From: CAYRTD01 sp964528675
GTDB taxonomy: Bacteria; Bacteroidota; Bacteroidia; Bacteroidales; GCA-2748055
Direction of reading: 5' to 3'
Length of the DNA: 15,245 nucleotides
Assembly (NCBI GenBank): GCA_964528675.1
Contig: CAZGTU010000108.1
Coordinates: forward strand, 1 to 15,245
Positions 1 to 6,964 of this stretch are shown in pieces. The translations under genes were made by a program, and so were the position numbers. Each line of letters begins with the position of its first letter. The first letter of the stretch is position 1. The notes beneath the pieces were generated by a model that was not told the DNA's origin, made no database searches, and saw nothing but the letters and a program-made list of their open reading frames with translations.

Positions 1-23
1 AAACAACTTAATTTTCAAGCCTT

Positions 24-935
24 ATGAAGAGAAGAGATTTTTTAAAACGTGGAATTAGCGTAGGATTTATTGCAGGAACAGCTTTTACAATTAATCCATA
101 TAAGCTCGGTGCTGCTTCATCATCTGGAAATTACGATATGGTTGCTATCAGAGGAGGAAGTGCTTCGTCAATGTTCGATAGGGCTATTGAAGAATATGGC
201 GGGATGAGGAGTATTGTAAAGAAGGGGCAGAATGTTGTCATTAAGCCCAATATAGGATGGGATGCATCCCCCGAAAGAGCCGCAAATACAAATCCGAAAC
301 TAATCGGGAGGATTATTGAGCATTGTAAGTCTGCGGGTGCAAAAAATGTGTATGTTTTTGATCATACCTGTAATGAGTGGACCAAGTGTTATTCCAATAG
401 TGGAATAGAGGATGCTGTGAAAAAGGCAGGAGGAAAAATGGTGATGGGAAATAGTGAGAAATATTACCAGGATGTTGATGTTCCCCAGGGTAAATCTCTT
501 AAATCCGCTGAAGTTCATGAATTAATACTTGAATCGGACGTATTTATAAATGTTCCGGTATTAAAAAATCATGGTGGAGCCAATATGACGGTATCGATGA
601 AAAACCTTATGGGAATTGTTTGGGACCGTGGATACTGGCATAGGAATGATCTGCACCAATGTATCGCAGATTTTTCGACCTGGAGACAACCTGATTTAAA
701 TGTAGTTGATGCTTATCGTGTTATGAAGAGAAATGGTCCGAGAGGGGTTTCTGTTGAAGATGTTGTGACAATGAAAGCACAGCTTCTTGGGAAAGATATG
801 GTAGCTCTTGATACAGCCGCTATTAAACTATTTGGAAAGGATCCATCGGAAGTTGACTATGTTGCTCTGGCTGAACAGGCAGGAGTGGGTTCAGGAAATC
901 TTCAGGATATGAATATTGCAAGAATAAAAGTATGA
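24..935 (+). CDS. Tat-exported DUF362 domain protein
   Basis: A 303-residue protein of the DUF362 family, whose biochemical role is not established. The N-terminus has a twin-arginine signal (KRRDFLKRG at residues 2-10, then a hydrophobic stretch to about residue 22), so export in folded form to the periplasm is expected. The DUF362 core is visible in VVIKPNIGW (71-79), NVPVLKNHGG (about 177-186) and the following SMKNLMGIVWDRGYWH. Cys115 and Cys122 lie in a DHTCNEWTKC segment and could bind a metal or form a disulfide; this is a guess. The stop codon overlaps the ATG of the next gene (ATGA, 932-935), so the two are translationally coupled and probably work together in redox chemistry. There is no Shine-Dalgarno match before the start, which is usual in this phylum. 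Family assignment is solid; function is unknown. Confidence 0.85.
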   Translation: MKRRDFLKRGISVGFIAGTAFTINPYKLGAASSSGNYDMVAIRGGSASSMFDRAIEEYGGMRSIVKKGQNVVIKPNIGWDASPERAANTNPKLIGRIIEHCKSAGAKNVYVFDHTCNEWTKCYSNSGIEDAVKKAGGKMVMGNSEKYYQDVDVPQGKSLKSAEVHELILESDVFINVPVLKNHGGANMTVSMKNLMGIVWDRGYWHRNDLHQCIADFSTWRQPDLNVVDAYRVMKRNGPRGVSVEDVVTMKAQLLGKDMVALDTAAIKLFGKDPSEVDYVALAEQAGVGSGNLQDMNIARIKV

Positions 936-2518
936 GTTATAAATGGTTGAAATGGACCAGGGTAGTAATTGCCCTGGTTTTCTTTTTTTCTATCAGTTTA
1001 ATCTTTCTTGATTTTCGTGATATAATAAATGAAAAGGGGGTACAAACCATAACCTTCCTTCAGTTTGTTCCGTCATTATTAAAGTTCATTACTGCAATTG
1101 GACTGGCCGGTATTGGGTTTATTGTTATAATGATTCTAACCGCACTTTTCGGGAGAGTGTATTGCTCATCCATCTGCCCGCTGGGAATTCTACAGGATTT
1201 TATAAGCAGGGTAGGACTCAAATTCAAAAAAAAGAAACGCTACAGGTATAAAAAGCCCAATAACATATTAAGGTATAGTATACTAGGGATTACAGTAATA
1301 AGCGGGATCTTTCTTTCCATTCTTCTCGTAAATCTACTGGACCCTTACAGCGGTTATGGTAAACTTGCCAATCAACTATTCAGACCTGCAGGTATATGGA
1401 TTAACAATGGAATTGCAGATGCTCTGGAGAGCATAAATATTTACTTTCTTTATAAAAAAGATCAATATCCATTACATTTGCCCAGTTTATTATTTGCTTT
1501 ACTATTACTGGGAGTACTGATATACCTTGCCGGTAAGCATGGAAGATTATATTGCAACACTATCTGTCCGGTAGGTACTTTTTTGGGCTGGTTATCCAGG
1601 AATTCTTTTTTCAGAATAAGGATGAATAAAAATAACTGCACGCAGTGTGGTAAGTGTGCTTTTGCCTGTAAGGCTGAATGCATCAGTGTTAAGAATATGG
1701 AAGTGGATAATTCAAGATGTGTTGCATGTTTTAATTGTTTAACTGTATGCGAAGATTCGGCTATAGACTATAGTTCTAAAAACAAGAACAGGGTAGTAGA
1801 AACAGAAAAAGTTGAGCTTGCCCATGGCAGGAAAAATTTTATGATTACGGCTCTGGCAGGTGTTGTATCCATTTTTAGTATTAAAAAGCTAAGAGCCACG
1901 GTGCCTTCAGATGACACTGAACCACTGAATAAAAAACCCACTACAGTTCCGGAGGACAGAAACTATTTTGTTTCACCTCCCGGTTCCATGAGTATAGATC
2001 ATTTCACAGATGTTTGCACGGCCTGTCAATTGTGTGTGAGTCAATGTCCTACAGGGGTTTTACAGCCATCCTTTAATCAATTCGGTTTAAGCAGCATCAT
2101 GCAGCCTCATATGGATTATTACACGAACTACTGCAATTATGAATGTGTAAAATGCTCTGAAGTTTGTCCAACAGGTGCTATACTTCCCATCAAGGTTGAA
2201 GAAAAGAAAACGCTTCAACTGGGTAAAGTACAATTCATTAAAGAGAATTGTGTGGTTTATACAGAAAATACAGCCTGTGGTTCATGTTCCGAACATTGTC
2301 CCACGCAGGCTGTAAAAATGGTACCTTACAAAGGTTCTCTCACCATACCTGAAACAGATAATTCCATTTGCGTGGGTTGTGGAGCATGTGAGTATGCCTG
2401 TCCTGTGATTCCTTACAAAGCAATTTATGTTGACGGAAATCCCATTCATCAAACAGCTGAAATGCCAGAGCAGGAAGCTCTGGAGGAACCTGATATGGAA
2501 GAAGACTTTCCTTTTTGA
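932..2518 (+). CDS. Membrane polyferredoxin, NapH-like/NapG-like fusion
   Basis: A 528-residue iron-sulfur membrane protein. The first part resembles NapH: hydrophobic segments near residues 7-28, 52-74, 111-135 and 183-200, two CxxxCP motifs (C78/C82 and C208/C212) and two ferredoxin cluster sites (C236/C239/C242/C246 and C263/C266/C269/C273). A hydrophobic stretch after GRKNF (299-318) looks like a degenerate NapG signal. The second part then follows the NapG plan: SPPGS (348-352), C362/C365/C368/C372, C401/C405/C408/C412, C440 with C449/C452/C456 (the spacing C-x8-C-x2-C-x3-C is the NapG one), and C480/C483/C486/C490. That gives up to six [4Fe-4S] clusters for electron transfer between membrane quinol and an acceptor. 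NapH and NapG are normally separate proteins serving periplasmic nitrate reductase, and no nap gene is visible here. The partner is probably the overlapping DUF362 protein upstream. The fusion reading is inferred from motif order. Confidence 0.85.
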   Translation: MSYKWLKWTRVVIALVFFFSISLIFLDFRDIINEKGVQTITFLQFVPSLLKFITAIGLAGIGFIVIMILTALFGRVYCSSICPLGILQDFISRVGLKFKKKKRYRYKKPNNILRYSILGITVISGIFLSILLVNLLDPYSGYGKLANQLFRPAGIWINNGIADALESINIYFLYKKDQYPLHLPSLLFALLLLGVLIYLAGKHGRLYCNTICPVGTFLGWLSRNSFFRIRMNKNNCTQCGKCAFACKAECISVKNMEVDNSRCVACFNCLTVCEDSAIDYSSKNKNRVVETEKVELAHGRKNFMITALAGVVSIFSIKKLRATVPSDDTEPLNKKPTTVPEDRNYFVSPPGSMSIDHFTDVCTACQLCVSQCPTGVLQPSFNQFGLSSIMQPHMDYYTNYCNYECVKCSEVCPTGAILPIKVEEKKTLQLGKVQFIKENCVVYTENTACGSCSEHCPTQAVKMVPYKGSLTIPETDNSICVGCGACEYACPVIPYKAIYVDGNPIHQTAEMPEQEALEEPDMEEDFPF

Positions 2519-2521
2519 TTT

Positions 2522-2574
2522 AAAAAGAACAGACCCTGAGGGTTTTGAAAAAATCCTCAGGGTCTGTTCTTTTT
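2522..2574. terminator. Bidirectional intrinsic terminator
   Basis: A perfect 20-bp inverted repeat (left arm 2522-2541, right arm 2555-2574) with a 13-nt loop. The arms begin with five A and end with five T, so a U-tract follows the stem on either strand. It lies between the convergent polyferredoxin gene (ends 2518) and lepB (ends 2587), and should end both transcripts. Confidence 0.93.
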
Positions 2575-2586
2575 GTCCACTGCCGT

Positions 2587-3975
2587 TTACTCAGTTGCAC
2601 TAACCACCTTAAACAATCTGTTCCACCTTACTTTATTCAGGAATTTTTTGTTTTCATTTAGGGATAACCAGATAAACTTTGGTTTTCCGATAATATGCGT
2701 TTCCGGCACATATCCCCAGAATCTTGAATCGGAGGAGCTGTGACGGTTGTCACCCATCATCCAGTAGTAATCTTGCTGGAAAGTGTAAGAATCCCTTTCT
2801 TCACCATTGATAAATATTTTATCATCTTTTACCTCAAGAGTGTTTTCTTCATATGCTTCAATAATTCTTCGGTAGAATGGAAGTGAAGAAAGACTTAATT
2901 TTACGGTAGCTCCTCTTTCCGGGATATAAATGGGACCGAAATTATCTTCATTCCATTGATAACTTTGTGAGTGCGGGAACATAAGGTAATTATAACCATT
3001 CTTTATAATTCTTTCAACCTTATTAATTTCCGGAACTTCAGTTTTCAGAGCTTCAGCTTTTTGATCGGTAAGAGGAATTATGTACCTGGGATTATACTGG
3101 ATACCCAGGGAAGAAGGAGGTAGATCATATTTTTCGAGCGCACGCGGATTCAAAGGATTCCCATTTGTCTGAACTATATAATCATATTGAATGCCTTTAA
3201 AATCGGGTTGAGGCTCTCCATTCACATAGACTTTTCCTTTAATTATTTCCAGGCTGTCACCGGCAACTGCCACACATCTTTTAATATAATTATCTCTTCT
3301 GTCGATAGGGCGAACCACAATTGTGTAATTTTGCTTAACCAGTTGTCTGGCACTGTTATAGTAAGTATCCCAGTTTTTTTCTTTTCTGCCTTCATTGATA
3401 TCGTTAAATCGCATTCTCATGGCTTCAGACCGGTAAATATTGTAAATACTGGAGGCTGAATTTTCGAGTGCGACAGTATCTCCTGCAGGGAAATTGAAAA
3501 CAACAATATCATTTCTTTTTACCTCGCCGAAACCTGCAAGCCTTTTGTAATCCAACTGAATCCATTTAAGATAAGATTCAGAATTAAAAAGCCTGTTCTG
3601 GGAAAAAGGAAATGAAAGCGGGGTTATGGGAGCTCTGGGTCCGTATGCAACTTTTGATACATAAAGATGATCGCCTACCAGCATGGTGCTTTCCATAGAA
3701 GGAGTAGGGATCTTATAGTTTTGAAACAGGTAAATATTGATCAAGGTAACAGCAATTACTGCGAAAATAAGTGCATCAAGCCATTCAACGAAAGCAGAAT
3801 TTTTCCCTTCTCTCTTTTTCCAGAAGGTCCAGTTCACTTTCTTGCTGACATACATATCGTATATGATGGGTAAACCCAATAAAAACCAGTAATTGCCAAG
3901 CCAGATAACAAATAAGGTATATAAAAGGGCCACCAGACCAAATTTAAAGTACCTGTTTCTTAAAATTTCGAGCAT
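2587..3975 (-). CDS. lepB: Signal peptidase I, first paralogue in position (distal gene)
   Basis: A 462-residue type I signal peptidase (S26A), the membrane enzyme that removes signal peptides from exported proteins on the outer face of the inner membrane. Membrane segments lie near residues 12-36 and 65-84. Box B is IPTPSMEST with nucleophile Ser93; box C is RNDIVVFNFPAGD (154-166); box D is NYIKRCVAVAGD (229-240) with general base Lys232; box E is GDNRHSSSDSR (408-418). All catalytic elements are present. The 176 residues between Lys232 and box E make it longer than the 324-residue E. coli enzyme, as is common in Bacteroidota. It starts 6 nt after the end of the other lepB and is the last gene of the dapB-lepB-lepB unit, ending at the shared terminator. 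Division of labour between the two enzymes cannot be read from the sequence. Confidence 0.95.
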   Translation of the reverse strand: MLEILRNRYFKFGLVALLYTLFVIWLGNYWFLLGLPIIYDMYVSKKVNWTFWKKREGKNSAFVEWLDALIFAVIAVTLINIYLFQNYKIPTPSMESTMLVGDHLYVSKVAYGPRAPITPLSFPFSQNRLFNSESYLKWIQLDYKRLAGFGEVKRNDIVVFNFPAGDTVALENSASSIYNIYRSEAMRMRFNDINEGRKEKNWDTYYNSARQLVKQNYTIVVRPIDRRDNYIKRCVAVAGDSLEIIKGKVYVNGEPQPDFKGIQYDYIVQTNGNPLNPRALEKYDLPPSSLGIQYNPRYIIPLTDQKAEALKTEVPEINKVERIIKNGYNYLMFPHSQSYQWNEDNFGPIYIPERGATVKLSLSSLPFYRRIIEAYEENTLEVKDDKIFINGEERDSYTFQQDYYWMMGDNRHSSSDSRFWGYVPETHIIGKPKFIWLSLNENKKFLNKVRWNRLFKVVSATE

Positions 3976-3981
3976 ATTTAT

Positions 3982-5301
3982 TTATTTAATGGTTTTAAAC
4001 ATTCTGTTAATTCTTAGTCCCTCAAAAATATCTTTTTCCGGATCCCTTGAAAACCAGGTCATGATTGCTTTCCCAACCAGATGGTTTTCAGGGACAAATC
4101 CCCAGAATCTTGAATCAGCCGAGTTATGCCGGTTATCTCCCAAAACGAAATAATAATCCATTTCAAAAGTATAAGAACGGCTTAAGGTATCGTTTATGTA
4201 TATTTCCTCACCACTTATTTCCAGTTTATTGTCTTCATAAACATCGATAATTCGCTGGTAAAGAGCAAGGTTTTTCATATTTATTCCAACAGTTTCTCCT
4301 TTCCTGGGTATTATCACCGGACCGAAATCATCAGTGGTCCAGAGATAGTTCACATCATGAGGAAAAACCTCTGTATTTCTGAAAGAAACAACTGGTTCAA
4401 TATATCTTTGAAGACTTTTCACTTCAGGAAGATTTTTAACAAAATCAACATTGCCATTGCTCAGGGGAAGTATGTGAAGGGAATTGTTTGGGTTATAGCT
4501 AATCTCAGTCGAACTGATGCCGATCTTATCAAGAATTGAATCACTTAAACGGTGGTTGGAAGTTCTGACATAATATTTGAATTGTTGATGCCTGAATTCC
4601 GGAAGAAAGGAATCGTTCACAATTACCTTCCCATTATCAATTATGAGGGTATCGCCGGGAAGCCCTACGCATCTTTTGATATAATTATTTCTTTTATCCA
4701 CAGGATGAGTTACAATATCGAAACGCGAATGAAGATAATCTCTTCCATATTGCCTCAACAGGGAATAGTAATTTTGACCCGGATACTGGACCACAACCGT
4801 ATCTCCTTCGGGAAAGTTAAAAACAATGATGTCATTTCTTTTTACCTCGGAAAAACCCTTGAGTCTTTTATAGGGGAATTGAAGTTTTTTACTATAGCTG
4901 AGCTTCCCATTCGGAAGAAGATTGGGCATGAAAGGAAGCTCAAGAGGGGTATTGGGTAATTTGGGACCGTAAGTGATTTTGCTTACAAACAGATAATCTC
5001 CTACTAACAGAGTCTTTTCCATCGATGGTGTTGGAATTTTGTAAGCCTCTATAAAGAAGGTTCTTATTCCAAGGGTAATTAAAAGGGCGGTCAGGATTGC
5101 AAGTATCCATTCAATAGAAGATTTGTATTTTTTAGGAAAATGGATCTTTTTCCATGGAATGAAGTGTGTAATATATGCATCCCAGATAAATAAAAGACCG
5201 GGTAAAAGTAACCAGAATCCAGTCCACAATGTGAAAGCAAGATACACAGCAGACCATATCCCTGCCATTACCCAATCTTTTATGGAAGGATTTATTATCA
5301 T
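3982..5301 (-). CDS. lepB: Signal peptidase I, second paralogue (proximal gene)
   Basis: A 439-residue type I signal peptidase paralogous to the next gene downstream. Hydrophobic segments are near residues 12-40 and 63-84. The catalytic Ser93 sits in IPTPSMEKT and Lys209 in NYIKRCVGLPGD (206-217); box C is RNDIIVFNFPEGD (155-167) and box E GDNRHNSADSR (388-398). Box D here (VGLPGD) is closer to the textbook sequence than that of its neighbour (VAVAGD). The insert between Lys209 and box E is again about 179 residues. The start lies 3 nt after the dapB stop, so translation is probably coupled. Both copies keep a full dyad, so neither looks inactive; they diverge widely outside the boxes, which argues for an old duplication. 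Confidence 0.95.
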   Translation of the reverse strand: MIINPSIKDWVMAGIWSAVYLAFTLWTGFWLLLPGLLFIWDAYITHFIPWKKIHFPKKYKSSIEWILAILTALLITLGIRTFFIEAYKIPTPSMEKTLLVGDYLFVSKITYGPKLPNTPLELPFMPNLLPNGKLSYSKKLQFPYKRLKGFSEVKRNDIIVFNFPEGDTVVVQYPGQNYYSLLRQYGRDYLHSRFDIVTHPVDKRNNYIKRCVGLPGDTLIIDNGKVIVNDSFLPEFRHQQFKYYVRTSNHRLSDSILDKIGISSTEISYNPNNSLHILPLSNGNVDFVKNLPEVKSLQRYIEPVVSFRNTEVFPHDVNYLWTTDDFGPVIIPRKGETVGINMKNLALYQRIIDVYEDNKLEISGEEIYINDTLSRSYTFEMDYYFVLGDNRHNSADSRFWGFVPENHLVGKAIMTWFSRDPEKDIFEGLRINRMFKTIK

Positions 5302-5304
5302 TTT

Positions 5305-6018
5305 TCAGATTCCCAAAAGATCACGCATGGTGAATATCCCTTTCTGACCCCTTAGAAATTCTGCAGCGAGCACAGCTCCTTCTGCGAATCCTTTTCTGCT
5401 TTTGGCATTATGTGTTAGTTCTATATAATCCTTGTCAGATTCATATTGAACCTTATGAATTCCTTTTACATCCCCGGAGCGAATAGCTTTAACAGGTATT
5501 TCATCTTTACCGGCATTCCCAAGTTTCCAGCCGGTTTTTCTTGTCAATTGCTCTTCAATGATCCTGGCTATGGAAACCGCTGTGCCACTGGGAGAATCGA
5601 GTTTCTGGGTATGGTGGGTTTCCTCTATTGAGACATCATATTCAGGAAATTTATTCATTATTTTTGCCATCTGTTCATTCAAAACAAAAAAAAGATTTAC
5701 ACCTATACTGAAATTAGAAGCATAAAAAAGACTATTATTTTCTTTTTTGCATTTTTCTTGGACCTCTTCTAATTGATCATGCCAGCCTGTTGTACCTGTT
5801 ACAACGGGGAGACCCAGTCTAAAACACCTGAATATATTATCAATAACAGATGAAGGAGTGGTGAATTCAATAGCAACATCTGTTTTTTCTGCGAGGGAAG
5901 AATTAAGATCCCCACTATTATGAACGTCAATTATGCCGGATATAGTGTGGCCTCTTTCAATGGCTGCTTTCTCGATTTCATGGCCCATTTTGCCATAGCC
6001 TATTACCATAATTCTCAT
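5305..6018 (-). CDS. dapB: 4-hydroxy-tetrahydrodipicolinate reductase
   Basis: A 237-residue DapB that reduces 4-hydroxy-tetrahydrodipicolinate with NAD(P)H in the cytoplasmic pathway to meso-diaminopimelate and lysine. The N-terminal nucleotide-binding loop is VIGYGKMG (5-12). TGTTGW (74-79) and ASNFSIGVN (100-108) follow. The catalytic signature is ETHHTQKLDSPSGTA, with His135 as proton donor and Lys139 binding substrate, by alignment with E. coli His159 and Lys163. At 237 residues it is shorter than the E. coli enzyme (273), as I recall for other Bacteroidota. It is the first gene of a unit with two signal peptidase genes, 3 nt upstream of the nearer one. The start has an A/T-rich leader and no Shine-Dalgarno match. 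An inverted repeat at 6146-6172 lies about 130 bp upstream. Confidence 0.95.
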   Translation of the reverse strand: MRIMVIGYGKMGHEIEKAAIERGHTISGIIDVHNSGDLNSSLAEKTDVAIEFTTPSSVIDNIFRCFRLGLPVVTGTTGWHDQLEEVQEKCKKENNSLFYASNFSIGVNLFFVLNEQMAKIMNKFPEYDVSIEETHHTQKLDSPSGTAVSIARIIEEQLTRKTGWKLGNAGKDEIPVKAIRSGDVKGIHKVQYESDKDYIELTHNAKSRKGFAEGAVLAAEFLRGQKGIFTMRDLLGI

Positions 6019-6145
6019 TGAAAAATATTTTAGGGCTTAAAATTAGTCTTTTTAAAGTAAATCCGCGAAGAACAAATAAAAAAGATGTAAAATGAAAAGA
6101 AAGAGAAAAGTTTATTCCATATGTGAACAATAACCAATCTTGTAG

Positions 6146-6172
6146 CTTTGATAGATCATAATGATATCAAAG
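6146..6172. repeat. Inverted repeat upstream of dapB
   Basis: Arms CTTTGAT (6146-6152) and ATCAAAG (6166-6172) enclose a second inverted pair, ATCAT (6155-6159) and ATGAT (6161-6165), around a single A at 6160. Only the two bases at 6153-6154 are unpaired. It lies in the 230-bp gap between the dapB start and the rplT terminator. It could be an operator for a dimeric regulator or an RNA hairpin. No regulator family can be named. Confidence 0.5.
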
Positions 6173-6197
6173 AAGTGGAAAATGGAGAATGAAGCAT

Positions 6198-6235
6198 AAA
6201 AAAACCGCCGCGAGTTTTATCGGGGCGGTTTTTTT
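6198..6235 (-). terminator. Intrinsic terminator of the thrS-infC-rpmI-rplT operon
   Basis: A 12-bp perfect stem pairs 6198-6209 with 6224-6235, with a GGCGG/CCGCC core and a run of seven A/T at the outer end. Read on the minus strand it gives a GC stem followed by seven U. It sits 14 nt beyond the rplT stop codon. Confidence 0.9.
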
Positions 6236-6248
6236 GACGGGGGCTGTG

Positions 6249-6599
6249 TTATTTTTCCTTAACTTTCTTTACAATCGCTTCAAAAGCTTCGGGGTCGTTC
6301 ATTGCAAGATCTGCAAGTGTTTTCCGACTGATTTCTATGTTATTTTTGTGAAGTAAACCCATGAACTGTGAATAGGAGAGTCCATGTTGTCTTACCCCTG
6401 CATTAATTCTTTGAATCCAAAGGGATCTGAAATTTCTCTTTTTTGTTTTTCTGTCCCGGTAAGAATACTGAAGTCCTTTTTCCAGGGCATTTTTTGCAAC
6501 GGTCCAGACATTTTTTCTTCTTCCGAATTGTCCTTTAACCTGTTTGTAAACCTTCTTTTTTCTTTTTTTTGCTGCTGCAGAATTAACTGATCGTGGCAT
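6249..6599 (-). CDS. rplT: 50S ribosomal protein L20
   Basis: A 116-residue L20, an early-assembly protein of the large ribosomal subunit that binds 23S rRNA. The family is recognised by MPRSVNSAAAKKRKKK at the start, GRRKNVWTVAKNALEKGLQYSYRDRK in the middle, and RSLWIQRINAGVRQHGLSYSQFMGLL. Length matches the family. It is the last gene of the translation cluster, 77 nt after rpmI and just before the terminator. In E. coli and Bacillus subtilis L20 represses its own operon by binding mRNA; the structured gap upstream (6615-6659) could serve a similar role here, which is inference. Confidence 0.98.
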   Translation of the reverse strand: MPRSVNSAAAKKRKKKVYKQVKGQFGRRKNVWTVAKNALEKGLQYSYRDRKTKKRNFRSLWIQRINAGVRQHGLSYSQFMGLLHKNNIEISRKTLADLAMNDPEAFEAIVKKVKEK

Positions 6600-6614
6600 T
6601 TTCTTAATTTTTTT

Positions 6615-6659
6615 GAGTGCAAGCGTTCCGTTTACGGAAACTTTTCGAGCTGTACACTC
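6615..6659 (-). promoter_or_regulatory. Structured rpmI-rplT intercistronic region (possible r-protein control element)
   Basis: Three nested complementary segments can pair on the transcript: outer 6655-6659 with 6615-6619 (GAGTG/CACTC), middle 6649-6651 with 6622-6624 (AGC/GCT), and inner 6635-6639 with 6626-6630 (TTCCG/CGGAA) closing a TAAA loop. The structure ends 15 nt before the rplT ATG, followed by an A-rich stretch. L20 autoregulation is known in other phyla; assigning it here rests only on position and foldability. Confidence 0.35.
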
Positions 6660-6676
6660 CGGTTAAATACTAAAAT

Positions 6677-6874
6677 CTACTTCATAGCAAGGAGTTGCTT
6701 GATATTTTTCTCGTCTGTTTTATCTACAGTACCAAAATAACCAAGATTCCTTTTTCTTTTTTTAGCTTTTTTTGTCAAAATATGACTCTTATAAGCATGT
6801 TTTCTCTTAATCTTCCCCGTTCCAGTCAGAGTGAATCTCTTCTTTGCACCGGGGTTCGTTTTCATCTTAGGCAT
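6677..6874 (-). CDS. rpmI: 50S ribosomal protein L35
   Basis: A 65-residue, highly basic ribosomal protein of the large subunit. The signature is MPKMKTNPGAKKRFTLTGTGKIKRKHAYKSHIL followed by a KKAKKRKRNLG stretch. Length and start agree with the family. It lies between infC and rplT as in most bacteria, 85 nt after infC. There is no clear Shine-Dalgarno sequence; the leader is A/T-rich. It is probably co-transcribed with thrS, infC and rplT. Confidence 0.98.
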   Translation of the reverse strand: MPKMKTNPGAKKRFTLTGTGKIKRKHAYKSHILTKKAKKRKRNLGYFGTVDKTDEKNIKQLLAMK

Positions 6875-6941
6875 TACTAAAAAATTTAATATTTGCGTAC
6901 TTAAAAATATTTATTGATTAAATAATCATGCGTATTGAATA

Positions 6942-6964
6942 ACTCACTCACTCACTTACTCACT
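6942..6964. repeat. Tetranucleotide tandem repeat over the infC stop codon
   Basis: Five tandem copies of ACTC (one is ACTT) plus a partial copy on the plus strand; GTGA-type repeats on the infC strand. The infC stop TGA (6962-6960) is part of the array, and a second in-frame TGA occurs a few codons later. A copy-number change would leave IF3 almost unaltered. Confidence 0.8.

Noticed and set aside
932..2518. Assignment as part of a periplasmic nitrate reductase operon
   Set aside because: Only NapH/NapG-like features are present; no catalytic or cytochrome subunit lies in the window, and the neighbour is DUF362.
2587..3975. One lepB copy being a decayed or inactive duplicate
   Set aside because: Both copies are full length and keep the catalytic Ser, Lys and box E.
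4552..4959. A 135-residue plus-strand frame inside lepB
   Set aside because: Antisense shadow of a clearly conserved signal peptidase gene.
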